64,000 nt of DNA from Anaerolineae bacterium (GCA_023382655.1 JAHDWK010000012.1:124001-188000); one strand, 5' to 3'. Positions 26,960 to 35,488 are shown, counted from the first letter of the stretch. Made by a program: numbers and translations. Notes: generated by a model from the sequence alone, not told the origin.

Positions 26960-28558
26960 ATGTCTGAAGAAACCGAGGCTAACGTCTCAACGAAGGCAAA
27001 CAACAATTCCAGACTGGCAATCCTGTTGGCGATGGCGATGTTTGTTCTTGTTATAGATACCTCCATGATGAATGTTTCGATTTCGGCGATTGTCACAGAT
27101 CTGGGGGCAACCGTAAGCGGCGTGCAATCAGCCATTGCGCTGGAAGCGCTGGTATCGGCCGCATTCATTTTGATTGGCAGCAAGATTGGCGATCTTTACG
27201 GCCGTAAACGTGCTTACATTTTAGGTCTTCTCGGATATGCCATCGGGGCCATCGCCATGACGTTAGCACAAAGTTTAACGGCCGTTATTATTTTTTGGGC
27301 CATTATCGGCGGCTTAGGCGCATCGCTGTTACTACCCGCCATGCAATCGCTCATCCATGGCAATTTCGAGGGTGCGGCCCAGGTAAAAGCCTATGCGTTG
27401 GTCGGCGCGGCCACCGGGATCGCCGCCGCCGTCGGACCACTGCTAGGTGGCTTCATCACCACTTACCTGTCCTGGCGCGTTGGCTTCTTTCTCGAGTTCG
27501 TCATTATTGCCATCGTCCTCGTCAATATCAAATTGATAAAAGATGTGCCCTACACAGGCCCCAGAGAAGTGGACATGGTCGGCGCAATTCTTTCTGTTTT
27601 GGGTATGGGTGGTATCGTGTTAAGCATTCTCGTTTGGCAGGAGGGAGGTGAAGCGGTCGGGGTGTTAATGGCAGTGGGCCTGGTCGCCATGTTCATGTTT
27701 GCCAATTGGCTGGTACGGCGCAAAAAGCAGGGTAAGCCCGCTTTGATTGATCCCGATCTGTTCAAATCCAAATATTTCCGACTGGGTATTACTGAACAAA
27801 TGTTACAGAATATTTCTCTAGGTGGCATGATGATCGCCTTGCCCATCTACTTCCAAATGGTGTTTGAATATACCGCCATGGAAACGGGTTTTGCCATTGC
27901 CCCTATGTCCCTCAGCATCTTCGCTGTAGCCATTCTGGCCGGACGCAGAGCGGGGAAGCAGCGTCCAAGCCGTATCATCCAGGTTGGATTTGGCACGCTG
28001 TTTGTCGGCGTATTATTTCTGATTCCACTGATTCCACGAGCTGATTCTGGCTTAAGCTTTTTGATACCATTGATGATCACAGGGTCTGGTTTGGGCTTGC
28101 TGGTTTCCCAACTCAATAACTACACATTATCGCCAATATCCGAAGAACGTGTCAGTGAAGCCGCGGGCGTCAATTCGGCATCGGGATCGTTCGGTCTTTC
28201 TTTTGGGCTGGCATTTGCCGGTGCTATCATGCTGGCAACCCTGGCCTACTCCTTTACGAACATGGCCCAGGAAAGCCTGGTGCTGACCCCTGAGCAGCAG
28301 GAGCAAGTGGCACAGGCATTGGAAGAAGATGCCGAAATTATGAGCAATACACAGCTTGAGCAGCAGTTAGCTGGCCAGCCAACCGATGTTCAAGCGGAGA
28401 TTATTCGCCTCAACACAGACGCAAGGCATATTGCCTTACAAGTCGCGCTGATGGTTCCTCTGCTGGCTGCCCTACTCGGATTACTCAATTCGTTCCGTAT
28501 GGTTAAACTACCTGACCTCGAACCGTCCAATGCGGCAGAGGGATTACTGCTAGGCTGA
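26960..28558 (+). CDS. MFS drug-type exporter (DHA2, 14-helix)
   Basis: A 532-aa major facilitator protein with about 14 membrane helices. Helix 1 carries LDTSMMN-like VLVIDTSMMNVSISAIVTDL. Motif A is GSKIGDLYGRKRAYILG, and helix 5 has the antiporter motif C form GAATGIAAAVGPLLGGFITT. This is the DHA2 proton antiporter layout. The start ATG 26960 follows TTGGAG. A polar loop of about 70 residues rich in Q and E (PEQQEQVAQALEEDAE) lies before the last helix. Two ACGGCCGT octamers fall in its first third. It is probably a multidrug or metabolite exporter, single-gene unit. Confidence 0.88.
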   Translation: MSEETEANVSTKANNNSRLAILLAMAMFVLVIDTSMMNVSISAIVTDLGATVSGVQSAIALEALVSAAFILIGSKIGDLYGRKRAYILGLLGYAIGAIAMTLAQSLTAVIIFWAIIGGLGASLLLPAMQSLIHGNFEGAAQVKAYALVGAATGIAAAVGPLLGGFITTYLSWRVGFFLEFVIIAIVLVNIKLIKDVPYTGPREVDMVGAILSVLGMGGIVLSILVWQEGGEAVGVLMAVGLVAMFMFANWLVRRKKQGKPALIDPDLFKSKYFRLGITEQMLQNISLGGMMIALPIYFQMVFEYTAMETGFAIAPMSLSIFAVAILAGRRAGKQRPSRIIQVGFGTLFVGVLFLIPLIPRADSGLSFLIPLMITGSGLGLLVSQLNNYTLSPISEERVSEAAGVNSASGSFGLSFGLAFAGAIMLATLAYSFTNMAQESLVLTPEQQEQVAQALEEDAEIMSNTQLEQQLAGQPTDVQAEIIRLNTDARHIALQVALMVPLLAALLGLLNSFRMVKLPDLEPSNAAEGLLLG

Positions 28559-28589
28559 GGTTTGTATTTGTCTAGCGCAGGATTCCGGT

Positions 28590-28603
28590 TTGATTTAGAT
28601 CAA
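28590..28603. promoter_or_regulatory. Perfect FNR/CRP-family binding site
   Basis: TTGATTTAGATCAA matches TTGAT-N4-ATCAA exactly. It lies about 195 bp upstream of the DUF6325 gene in a 227-bp gene-free gap. The gap also holds two ACGGCCGT octamers (near 28619 and 28709). Confidence 0.55.
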
Positions 28604-28785
28604 AAGTGGCCGGTAAACGGCCGTGCCTGCAACCCGGTCATTCTGCCCGAAAGGAGGCTTAACAAGGACAAAAGCATAAAAAAGAACGATGTGAAGACCA
28701 ATGGTAACGGCCGTTAGACCATAGCTGTGATCGAGCGAAACTCAGAAACAAACAATCGCTCATCACGCATAGGAGAAAATAGAAA

Positions 28786-29217
28786 ATGATAAAACATGGA
28801 CCAGTTGATGTAGTTGTTCTGGCGCTTGGCGAGCCGCGTTTCGACGGCAGCATCCTGACAGAACTGGAACGGCAGGCGGCTACCGGCACGATCCGGGTGT
28901 TAGACGCCATGGTGTTGTTTAAGCAAGAAGATGGGCAGTGTTGGCGGGTCGATCTCGAAGATTTGTCGCCGGATCAGAAAGCCAAAGTCGGCTTTATTGA
29001 AACCGGGACACGTGGCCTTTTTGACTCCGACGACGCCGATACGCTGTACGAAGGCATGGTGCCTGATTCGGCCGTCATTGCCCTGGCCATCGAGCATACC
29101 TGGGCCGTGGCCCTGGTGAACGCGATGGCGGACAGTGGGGTCGAAATGGCCCTGAACTTCCGTGTACCTGCCCCTATTGTGGACGAGGCCTTTGCCTCGC
29201 TCCCTACAACTATATAA
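28786..29217 (+). CDS. DUF6325 family protein
   Basis: A 143-aa protein beginning MIKHGPVDVVVLALGEPRFD, with TIRVLDAMVLFKQEDGQCW, VDLEDLS and AIEHTWAVALVNAMADSG. This is the DUF6325 pattern, whose function is unknown. The start follows AGGAG. It is immediately followed (12 bp) by a SHOCT-domain protein, a pairing that recurs in other bacteria. The longer protein at 14126-14896 carries the same N-terminal module. An FNR-type site upstream hints at oxygen- or stress-dependent expression (inference). Confidence 0.8.
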   Translation: MIKHGPVDVVVLALGEPRFDGSILTELERQAATGTIRVLDAMVLFKQEDGQCWRVDLEDLSPDQKAKVGFIETGTRGLFDSDDADTLYEGMVPDSAVIALAIEHTWAVALVNAMADSGVEMALNFRVPAPIVDEAFASLPTTI

Positions 29218-29229
29218 AAGGAGACGATC

Positions 29230-29535
29230 ATGCCAGGATTAGTTAGAGGGATGGCCCGGACAGCGGCGGTCGTCGGCACCGCCACCGCCACCCGTAACGC
29301 TGTTAATCGCCGACAGGCAGACAAGAATGTCGCTGCCTACTCACAAGCTGTGCAGAATCAGGCCCCGCCGCCCCAGCAGTACGCTCCACCGCCGCAGGAA
29401 TACTACGAACCACCCGTACAGGCCCAGCAAGATGATGTGATCACGCAGTTGGAACGCCTGGGCGCACTCAAGGCGCAAGGGCTTATTACCGAAGATGAGT
29501 TCGCCATCCAGAAAGCAAAACTGCTCGGTATGTAA
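29230..29535 (+). CDS. SHOCT domain protein
   Basis: A 101-aa protein. The N-terminal ~40 residues are basic and alanine-rich (MPGLVRGMARTAAVVGTATA), the middle is a proline- and glutamine-rich linker, and the last ~30 residues form a SHOCT (short C-terminal) domain: ITQLERLGALKAQGLITEDE, then FAIQKAKLLGM. SHOCT domains are small helical oligomerisation modules. AAAGGAG precedes the ATG, 12 bp after the DUF6325 stop, so the two genes are almost certainly cotranscribed. Confidence 0.85.
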   Translation: MPGLVRGMARTAAVVGTATATRNAVNRRQADKNVAAYSQAVQNQAPPPQQYAPPPQEYYEPPVQAQQDDVITQLERLGALKAQGLITEDEFAIQKAKLLGM

Positions 29536-29570
29536 TGTGACCTGTTCTGATCCAGCCTTCAATTACCCTT

Positions 29571-29602
29571 TGAGGTGAAGACGGGCTGGCGTCTTCACCT
29601 CA
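29571..29602. repeat. Palindrome TGAGGTGAAGACG
   Basis: TGAGGTGAAGACG, then GGCTGG, then CGTCTTCACCTCA: a 13-bp perfect stem with a 6-nt loop between the SHOCT and small membrane protein genes. It may also act as a weak terminator or processing hairpin. Confidence 0.8.
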
Positions 29603-29625
29603 TACGCAAGTAAGGAGAATCAGCT

Positions 29626-29928
29626 ATGTGTTGTGCATTTTTAACACTCGCTTTATTGGGACCACGCATTTTTGGCGGCTTTTGGTGGATTTTCCAACCG
29701 GGGCGCTGGCAGCTTGCCTTTAATAACTGGACCGGCAGCCTCTGGTGGATGTGGCCGATACTGGGCATTGTGTTCCTCCCCTGGACGACGTTGATGTATG
29801 TTATCGTTGCGCCCGGCGGTGTGGTTAGTTGGGATTGGCTGTGGATTGGCCTGATGCTGGTGGCGGACATTGCGTCTTATACCGGTGGTTACGGCCGTAA
29901 ACGCATTCCTGGCTACGAAGGCTATTAA
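29626..29928 (+). CDS. Small membrane protein (about 100 aa)
   Basis: A 100-aa protein with two to three hydrophobic segments rich in tryptophan (FGGFWWIFQPG, GSLWWMWPILGIVFLPWTTL, WDWLWIGLMLVADIASY) and a charged C-terminal tail (GRKRIPGYEGY). AAGGAG lies before the ATG. It follows the DUF6325 and SHOCT genes on the same strand after a palindrome, so it may belong to the same stress-related unit. I do not recognise a named family with confidence. Confidence 0.7.
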   Translation: MCCAFLTLALLGPRIFGGFWWIFQPGRWQLAFNNWTGSLWWMWPILGIVFLPWTTLMYVIVAPGGVVSWDWLWIGLMLVADIASYTGGYGRKRIPGYEGY

Positions 29929-30158
29929 ATCTTGCGTTCGATGACGACACAAAAATCACTGCCACTAAGGCCGTTAGCGGCAGTACAATTAACCAGGCGA
30001 GCAATTTTGAGTTTCCTGAAAAAGCTAACGTAGAGAGGCAGAGTTGCCAGAGAAAAAACTTCGTGCGCTTCGCGTCCTTCGTGGTTTTTTCAGGGGACTC
30101 AATTTTACTCATTAACTAGGAATGACTGCGGGGCCGTTACAAATTAACTCAGGTACAA
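29929..30158. other. Gene-free gap with a degraded repeat
   Basis: No credible gene. A hairpin-capable stretch (AAACTTCGTGCGCTTCGCGT, then CCTTCGTGGTTTTTTC) resembles the (GC)GCAAAGG-type repeats at 32962-33018 and 35016-35075. The region separates convergent genes, so it may serve as a terminator. Confidence 0.4.
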
Positions 30159-32342
30159 TCATTCACCAGGGTGGTATTCGCGTTCCAGGTGCGCCCGGAT
30201 GTCGGCTTCGGTCAGCCAGACCGGTTTGAGTTGGCGGTTGGCAAAGAGGGGGGCCTGGTCAGCGTAATGGGGTGATTCGGGGTGAGAGGTGGCGCTGCCA
30301 AACTGGTGAATGCTCTGGGAGGTGAGACGGCCGTCCCCATCCCACTGCACCAGCATCACATAGGAATCGCCGACAAAACCGTGTAAACGGCCGTCCTCCT
30401 GTAACTGCCCATACACCGCATGAATAATATCCGGGCCGCCGCCCATGCCCACGTCTACATTCCCTCTGACCAGCCGATTCACCTCCTGCCAGGGCACAGC
30501 CACCCGGCCAAAATGTTCCACCAGCCAATCTACCGCCTGCCCAAACGCCGCCTGCGCCTCAGCCAACGGAATCTCCGTATCCACCAGCCGTGACGGATTC
30601 AAATCCACCGCGTCGGATTGGTTGAGATAGTAGAAGGTCATCACGATGACGGCCGTGGCTTCACTCTCCGGCGTCGCCTGCAAATCCCAATCCGCTAACA
30701 AGGCGGCCGCCTGCGCCACATGCTCATCACCGGCTGGGGGATTGGCCGCCAGCAGCGCCGCCACCTGCGCCACGTCTGAATCCGGGTGGTAGCCCATGTT
30801 GTACTTGATGGTGTTAAATTCTTCCGGCGTAATCGCCTGGTCAGCCGCAAATAAATCTAGCAGTTGCCGCGCCCGGTTGGTCATAAAACTTTCAATGCCA
30901 AACACTGGCGAATAATCACCCGCTGCTGGATTTTCCGGGCCAATGGTTGTCTGGAAAGGGGTGCTGTTGGCGTTTTGTACAAAACCGGACGCCGGATTCA
31001 ACACCTGCGGCAGTTCGTCAAAGGGCAAATAATCCGTCCACAATGTTTCCGACGTATTACCGGGCAAAATGCCCTGCCAGTCATACCCTTCCGTTCGTAA
31101 TGGCAACTTCGCGTTGTAGACGTAATAGATATTGCCCGTCTCGTCAGCATAGCCGGTATTGAACATGGGCAGCGACCCTTCGCGCATGGCGGTCTGCCAT
31201 TCGGCGAACGTGGTCGCCTTGTTCATGCGCCGGAACTGGGTGAGCAGGTTCACATCACCCATGCTGGCGTAACGCAAAGCATAGGTGCCGTGATCCTGGC
31301 GCACCGTTGGCCCATACACCGACCATAACGTCTCCTGCCGCACCGGGATGACCAGCCGCCCGACAATTTGCACCCACAGCGTCACCTGGCGCACGTCCAA
31401 ATCCAGCCATTCGCCATCAAAACGGTACTGGTCAGGATTGTCCGGGTTGATTTCCAGCCGGTAGGTGTCCACCAAATCCGGGTGGTTGACGGTAAATGAC
31501 CAGCCGAGATGCTCGTTGTGCCCCAAAATGACCAGCGGCGAACCGGGAAATAGGCCGCCGATCACGTTCAGCCCTTCTTCGCTGTGCAGATGGGCCTCGT
31601 ACCAGGCAGCCGGGCCACTCCAGGGTTGATGGGAGTTGATGGCCAGGAGCGTTTCACCATTGGCCGAACGGGGCGGGCTGACGGCAAAAACGTTGGAGCC
31701 GTAGGCCGTATCTACACAAACGGGTGGCAGCAGACAACTGGACGACCCACTTTGGGCATCTTCTGGCGGCCCGGCAAACAGGTCGCCTACGGCCGTGTCC
31801 AACCCAAAAAACACGGGCACCACCAGCATATTGGCCGCCGCTATATCTTCGCCGGTCAGAGGGAACAGGTCGGCCGTCAGCACTTCTTCCTCGTGCAAGG
31901 AGGCATAATGGTTAATGCCATCGGCGTATGCCTGCAAGATGGCGCGGTCTTCTGGGGCCATGTCGGCATAATGGGCGTCTATGGTGTCCCAGAGGCGCAG
32001 CAGGTGGACAAAGTAGTCAATGGGGGCGGCGTCACGGCCGTGAACTCGCCCCGCCAACTGGTTCGCCGCCAGCAGTGTATCCTGGATGGTGACAAAATCA
32101 TCTTCGGCGTGGGCATAGGCCAGCCCGTAGGCGGCATCCGCGTCCGTCTGGCCGAAGATGTGGGGCACACCCCATTCATCGCGCAAGATGGTGGTATTGT
32201 ACGTACCCGGCGGCGGGGCGATGTCGTCCAGGTTGATCACAAACGGCCACACTCCCGGCGGCCAAAAAATGTACGCCGCCGCCACCGCCAGCACCACCAC
32301 CAGCCCCACCAATCCCTTTTGCCACCATTTCCATCCCTTCAT
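30159..32342 (-). CDS. Penicillin acylase family (Ntn hydrolase) protein
   Basis: About 727 aa with an N-terminal membrane anchor (GLVGLVVVLAVAAAYIFWPPG). The start ATG 32342 has AAGGAGG in front; the longer frame to 32456 is translated from an intergenic repeat. An alpha-chain region (WGVPHIFGQTDADAAYGLAY) is followed by a short spacer ending in AYGSNVFAVS. The serine of GSN is the expected N-terminal nucleophile after self-cleavage. The beta-chain motifs NSHQPWSGPAAWYEAHL and ILGHNEHLGWSFT follow. The family hydrolyses amide bonds of acylated amino acids, beta-lactams or quorum-sensing lactones. Substrate unknown; the protein is probably exported. Confidence 0.92.
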   Translation of the reverse strand: MKGWKWWQKGLVGLVVVLAVAAAYIFWPPGVWPFVINLDDIAPPPGTYNTTILRDEWGVPHIFGQTDADAAYGLAYAHAEDDFVTIQDTLLAANQLAGRVHGRDAAPIDYFVHLLRLWDTIDAHYADMAPEDRAILQAYADGINHYASLHEEEVLTADLFPLTGEDIAAANMLVVPVFFGLDTAVGDLFAGPPEDAQSGSSSCLLPPVCVDTAYGSNVFAVSPPRSANGETLLAINSHQPWSGPAAWYEAHLHSEEGLNVIGGLFPGSPLVILGHNEHLGWSFTVNHPDLVDTYRLEINPDNPDQYRFDGEWLDLDVRQVTLWVQIVGRLVIPVRQETLWSVYGPTVRQDHGTYALRYASMGDVNLLTQFRRMNKATTFAEWQTAMREGSLPMFNTGYADETGNIYYVYNAKLPLRTEGYDWQGILPGNTSETLWTDYLPFDELPQVLNPASGFVQNANSTPFQTTIGPENPAAGDYSPVFGIESFMTNRARQLLDLFAADQAITPEEFNTIKYNMGYHPDSDVAQVAALLAANPPAGDEHVAQAAALLADWDLQATPESEATAVIVMTFYYLNQSDAVDLNPSRLVDTEIPLAEAQAAFGQAVDWLVEHFGRVAVPWQEVNRLVRGNVDVGMGGGPDIIHAVYGQLQEDGRLHGFVGDSYVMLVQWDGDGRLTSQSIHQFGSATSHPESPHYADQAPLFANRQLKPVWLTEADIRAHLEREYHPGE

Positions 32343-32399
32343 AACATCCTCCTTGTTTGTAGGGGGAAGTGTACCGCTTTGTCTGGAAATGGGGCAAAA

Positions 32400-32505
32400 C
32401 CGTAATCCGTGTTCCCTAAACCGTAATCCGTGATGGGGCGTCGGCATACGGGTCACGGATTACGGATTACGGATTACGCCTCACGGCTCACGGATCACGG
32501 CCATT
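32400..32505. repeat. Intergenic hairpin of CCGTAAT-like words
   Basis: CCGTAATCCGTGTTCC and AAACCGTAATCCGTGATGGG face CACGGATTACGGATTACGG and CTCACGGCTCACGGATCACG. It fills the gap between leuS and the acylase gene and ends close to the leuS stop codon. Confidence 0.75.
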
Positions 32506-34990
32506 ATACCACGATATTCACCAGCCGCCCCGGCACGAGGATGATGTTGTGGGGAGTACGGCCGTCTACATACCGCTGTACCTGGGCTACGGCCAGTTGC
32601 CGTATCTCCGCCTCGGCCATGTCGGCGGGAATGGTAACGTGGTCGCGTACTTTGCCGTTGATTTGCACCGCCAGGCGCACGGTCACGGGCGTGGTCAGCG
32701 CCTCGTCATAGGTAGGCCAGTTTTGCCGATGAATAGAGTCTTTGTGCCCCCAGACCGTTTGCCATACCTCTTCGGTGATGAAAGGGGCAAAGGGGGCCAG
32801 CAGAATGGCAAAACTTTCCATTGCGGCCTGCCACTGGTCGGCGGGCACATCCCGGTGATCGTGCAGGTAATTCAGGTATTCCATCAGGGCGGCGACGGCC
32901 GTGTTAAAGCGATACCCTTCCATATCGGTCGTTACCCGTTTAATCACCCGATGCCGCTCCCGCTCAAACTCTTCACTCTCTTTGCCCTCTTTGCCCCTTT
33001 GCGCCTTTGCGTCAAAACCAGAGTTTACCAACCGCCACAAACGCTCCAGAAAGCGCGTCATACCGCGAATGCCCACATCATCCCAGACCACATCCGCGTC
33101 AAACGGCCCCAGGAAAACCACATACAGCCGCAGCGCGTCCGTGCCATGCCGGGCGATTACCTCGTCTGGCGTGACCACGTTGCCCTTTGATTTGGACATC
33201 CTCTGTCCATCCACCGCCGAGTGCAGTATCCCCTGGTTTTTCAGTTCGCTAAACGGCTCCACAAAATCAATCAGACCGGCGTCAGCCATCACCTTTGTCC
33301 AGAAGCGGGCATACAGCAGGTGCATAACGGCATGTTCCGCGCCGCCGATGTAGGTATCTACGGGCAGCCAGCGGGCTACCGCCTCCGGGTCAAACGGCCG
33401 GGCCGCTTCATGCGGGCTGGCAAAACGCAGAAAGTACCACGAGGAGCAGGCAAAGCCGTCCATCGTGTCCGTTTCGCGCTGCGCCGCGCCACCACACTGT
33501 GGGCAGGTCGTGTTCACCCAATCCGCTACACGCGCCAGGGGGGAACGGCCGTCACCCGCCGGGGCAAAATCGTCCATCTCTGGCAGCCGCACGGGCAGGT
33601 CGGCTTCGGGCACAGCTACCGGCCCACACGCCTGACAGTGGATGATGGGGATGGGCGCACCCCAATACCGCTGCCGGGAAATTAGCCAATCACGCAGCCG
33701 GTACGTTACCTGTGGCTGCCCCTTCCCCTGTGCGGCCAGGTCGGCAGTGATGGCCGTTATCGCTGCGGTCGAATCCATGCCGGTGTAAGGGCCAGAGTTG
33801 ATGAGACGGCCGTAGCCCGTGAAACACACTGCCTCATCCGGCCCCGTTCCATCTGGGCTAACCACATTTACTATGCGCAAGTTATGCGTTTGGGCAAAGG
33901 CGAAGTCGCGCTCATCGTGCGCCGGCACGCCCATAACCGCGCCGCTACCATACCCAGGCAGCACGTAATCGGCCACCCAAAGGGGGATGGGCGCATGGGT
34001 GAAGGGGTGGCGGGCATACAGGCCGGTGAAGACGCCGGTTTTGGCGCGTTCGGTGGATTGGCGCTCGATCTCGCTCAGGCGGCGGGTGGATTGGGTGTAG
34101 GCGGTCGCGCTTGCGCTGAGCGCAGTCGAAGTGGCCGTTTGCTGCGCCTCGGTGACAATTTGCTCCACCAGCGGATGCTCTGGAGCCAGCGCCAGGAAGG
34201 TAACGCCAAACAGGGTATCGGGCCGGGTGGTGAAGGTGGTAATCTCGTAGACATCCGATGTCTTGGAGACATCGGATGTCTGCACGGTAAATACCACCTC
34301 TGTACCTTCGGAACGGCCGATCCAGTTGCGCTGCATCGTTTTGATGCGCTCCGGCCAATTGACCATGTCCAGGTCGGCAATCAGCCGGTCGGCGTAGGCG
34401 GTGATTTTGAAATGCCATTGCATCAGGTCGCGTTTACTCACGGGGGAGTCGCAGCGCCAGCAACGGCCGTGTTCCACCTGTTCATTCGCCAGAATCGTCT
34501 GGCATTGGTCGCACCACCATTGGCTGCTGATCGCCTGGTAAGCCAGCCCACGATTGAACAGCAGCAGGAAGAAATACTGCGTCCAGCGATAATAGTCCGG
34601 GTCGGTGGAGTTAATCTCCCGCGACCAGTCATAGGAACATTCCACCAGTTGCATTTGCCGTTTGTAATTGGCAGCAAACTGGCGGGTGCTTTCGCGGGGG
34701 TGGATGTGGTGGGCGATGGCGTAGTTTTCCGCGGGCAGACCAAAGGCATCCCAGCCCATGGGGTGCAGCACATTGTAGCCGGTCATGCGCTTGTAGCGGG
34801 CAGCAATGCAGGAGGGCACGTAATTGCGGCAGTGGCCTACCGACAGCCCTTCGCCAGAGGGATAGGGGAAATAATCCAAGATGGTGTAATTGGGTTTTTG
34901 GGGGTCTTCGCCCGTTTTATATAGATCAATGGCCTGCCAATAGGCGCGCCATTTGTTTTCAATGGTGTGAAAGTCGTATTTTTTGTTCAT
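32504..34990 (-). CDS. leuS: Leucyl-tRNA synthetase
   Basis: An 828-aa class I synthetase that charges tRNA-Leu. The HIGH-type motif is in PYPSGEGLSVGHCRNYV. The CP1 editing domain runs from about 220 to 400 (FTTRPDTLFGVTFLALAPEH; GYGSGAVMGVPAHDERDFAF), KMSKS is MSKSKGNVVTPDE and an anticodon-binding domain follows. The zinc-like cysteines CxxC (CDQC, CWRC) are present. Three in-frame segments look like intergenic repeats embedded in the gene. They are a perfect 15-bp-stem palindrome at 34249-34281 (residues about 237-248), a CTTGCGCTGAGCGCAGTCGA element at 34110-34131 (about 287-294), and a GCGCAAAGG-type stretch at 32962-33018 (about 658-677). A leader with peptide and terminator lies upstream (35316-35564). 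Confidence 0.96.
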   Translation of the reverse strand: MNKKYDFHTIENKWRAYWQAIDLYKTGEDPQKPNYTILDYFPYPSGEGLSVGHCRNYVPSCIAARYKRMTGYNVLHPMGWDAFGLPAENYAIAHHIHPRESTRQFAANYKRQMQLVECSYDWSREINSTDPDYYRWTQYFFLLLFNRGLAYQAISSQWWCDQCQTILANEQVEHGRCWRCDSPVSKRDLMQWHFKITAYADRLIADLDMVNWPERIKTMQRNWIGRSEGTEVVFTVQTSDVSKTSDVYEITTFTTRPDTLFGVTFLALAPEHPLVEQIVTEAQQTATSTALSASATAYTQSTRRLSEIERQSTERAKTGVFTGLYARHPFTHAPIPLWVADYVLPGYGSGAVMGVPAHDERDFAFAQTHNLRIVNVVSPDGTGPDEAVCFTGYGRLINSGPYTGMDSTAAITAITADLAAQGKGQPQVTYRLRDWLISRQRYWGAPIPIIHCQACGPVAVPEADLPVRLPEMDDFAPAGDGRSPLARVADWVNTTCPQCGGAAQRETDTMDGFACSSWYFLRFASPHEAARPFDPEAVARWLPVDTYIGGAEHAVMHLLYARFWTKVMADAGLIDFVEPFSELKNQGILHSAVDGQRMSKSKGNVVTPDEVIARHGTDALRLYVVFLGPFDADVVWDDVGIRGMTRFLERLWRLVNSGFDAKAQRGKEGKESEEFERERHRVIKRVTTDMEGYRFNTAVAALMEYLNYLHDHRDVPADQWQAAMESFAILLAPFAPFITEEVWQTVWGHKDSIHRQNWPTYDEALTTPVTVRLAVQINGKVRDHVTIPADMAEAEIRQLAVAQVQRYVDGRTPHNIILVPGRLVNIVV
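32962..33018. repeat. GCGCAAAGG-type repeat inside leuS
   Basis: On the coding strand this reads as purine-rich GCAAAGGCGCAAAGGGGCAA followed by AGAGGGCAAAGAGAGTGAAG. It encodes a charged stretch (KAQRGKEGKESEEFERE) and resembles the gene-free repeat at 35016-35075. Confidence 0.6.
34110..34131. repeat. CTTCGACTGCGCTCAG-type repeat inside leuS
   Basis: On the coding strand this is CTTCGACTGCGCTCAGCGCA plus two bases. A relative, CTTCGACAAGCTCAGG, lies in the gap before ccmB at 55481-55496. It encodes alternating S/T/A residues (TSTALSASATA). Confidence 0.65.
34249..34281. repeat. 33-bp perfect palindrome inside leuS
   Basis: AGACATCCGATGTCT, then TGG, then AGACATCGGATGTCT: a perfect 15-bp stem with a 3-nt loop, exactly 11 codons long. 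It is the same family as the intergenic copy at 16267-16299. Confidence 0.9.
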
Positions 34991-35015
34991 GTCAGGTTCC
35001 TCGTCTTTTTGATCC

Positions 35016-35075
35016 GCTAAGGACGCAAAGGGCGCGAAGGTTTTTTCTCTGCGTCTCAGCGGCTCTGCGTTAATT
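35016..35075. repeat. CGCAAAGG / CTCTGCG imperfect hairpin
   Basis: CGCTAAGGACGCAAAGGGCG on one side and TCTCTGCGTCTCAGCGGCTC on the other, with a T-rich centre, just upstream of leuS. The rest of the gap up to 35315 holds no credible gene. Confidence 0.6.
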
Positions 35076-35315
35076 TTTGTCTATCATCAGGAAAGCAGGA
35101 GTGCCAGGCACAGGGCAGAAAGTTTCGGGCATTTGTAGAGCGTGCCCCCCGTGCCAGGCACTGCGAGACGGCCCGACACCGGACGGCCGTGAACCACAGC
35201 CGCCAGCGCCGGGCGGCGTAAGACGAAATAATCAACATAGAAAACGATTTGTTCACACATTGTCTGTGATAGACCCTAATTCCAAAAACCCATAGGGTCT
35301 TCTTGCCAATATAAC

Positions 35316-35349
35316 AAAAAAAGCCACAGGGCCGGAGCGCCTGTGGCTT
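35316..35349 (-). terminator. Rho-independent terminator in the leuS leader
   Basis: On the minus strand, AAGCCACAGG and CCTGTGGCTT form a perfect 10-bp stem with a 9-nt loop, followed directly by a run of T. It is placed 26 nt after the stop of the leader peptide and about 325 nt before leuS. Confidence 0.85.
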
Positions 35350-35374
35350 ATTGAACGAACTAACAATGAATGAG

Positions 35375-35488
35375 TTAAGCCGACCGGGGTGGATTGCTCC
35401 AGCAGCTGCGCCAGCAGCCGTTATCTGTGCCGGGTAATAAGAGGCCAGATAAAACAAGAGATTTGTGGTCAGCTAATAACTGTTTCAT
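35375..35488 (-). CDS. Candidate Leu-rich leader peptide of leuS
   Basis: A 37-codon frame with ATG at 35488 behind AAGG and stop TAA at 35375. It opens MKQLLADHKSLVLSGLLLPG. Leucines are at positions 4, 5, 11, 13, 16, 17 and 18, and a second half contains two Cys-Trp pairs (25-26 and 29-30). Codons 24-28 can form a hairpin (GCTGC-TGGC-GCAGC). GCTGGAGC further on can pair with GCTCCGGC in the loop of the terminator that follows. This arrangement (promoter, short peptide with clustered codons for one amino acid, terminator, then the cognate synthetase) looks like ribosome-mediated attenuation. The pairing scheme is inference, and the 325-nt gap to leuS is a weakness. Confidence 0.55.
   Translation of the reverse strand: MKQLLADHKSLVLSGLLLPGTDNGCWRSCWSNPPRSA

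Noticed and set aside
32343..32456. 38-residue N-terminal extension of the penicillin acylase
   Set aside because: It is translated from the CCGTAAT-word repeat; ATG 32342 has a strong AAGGAGG.
35056..35457. 133-aa minus-strand frame upstream of leuS
   Set aside because: It overlaps the leader terminator and a repeat, lacks a ribosome binding site and shows no domain; the leader peptide in another frame is the better explanation.
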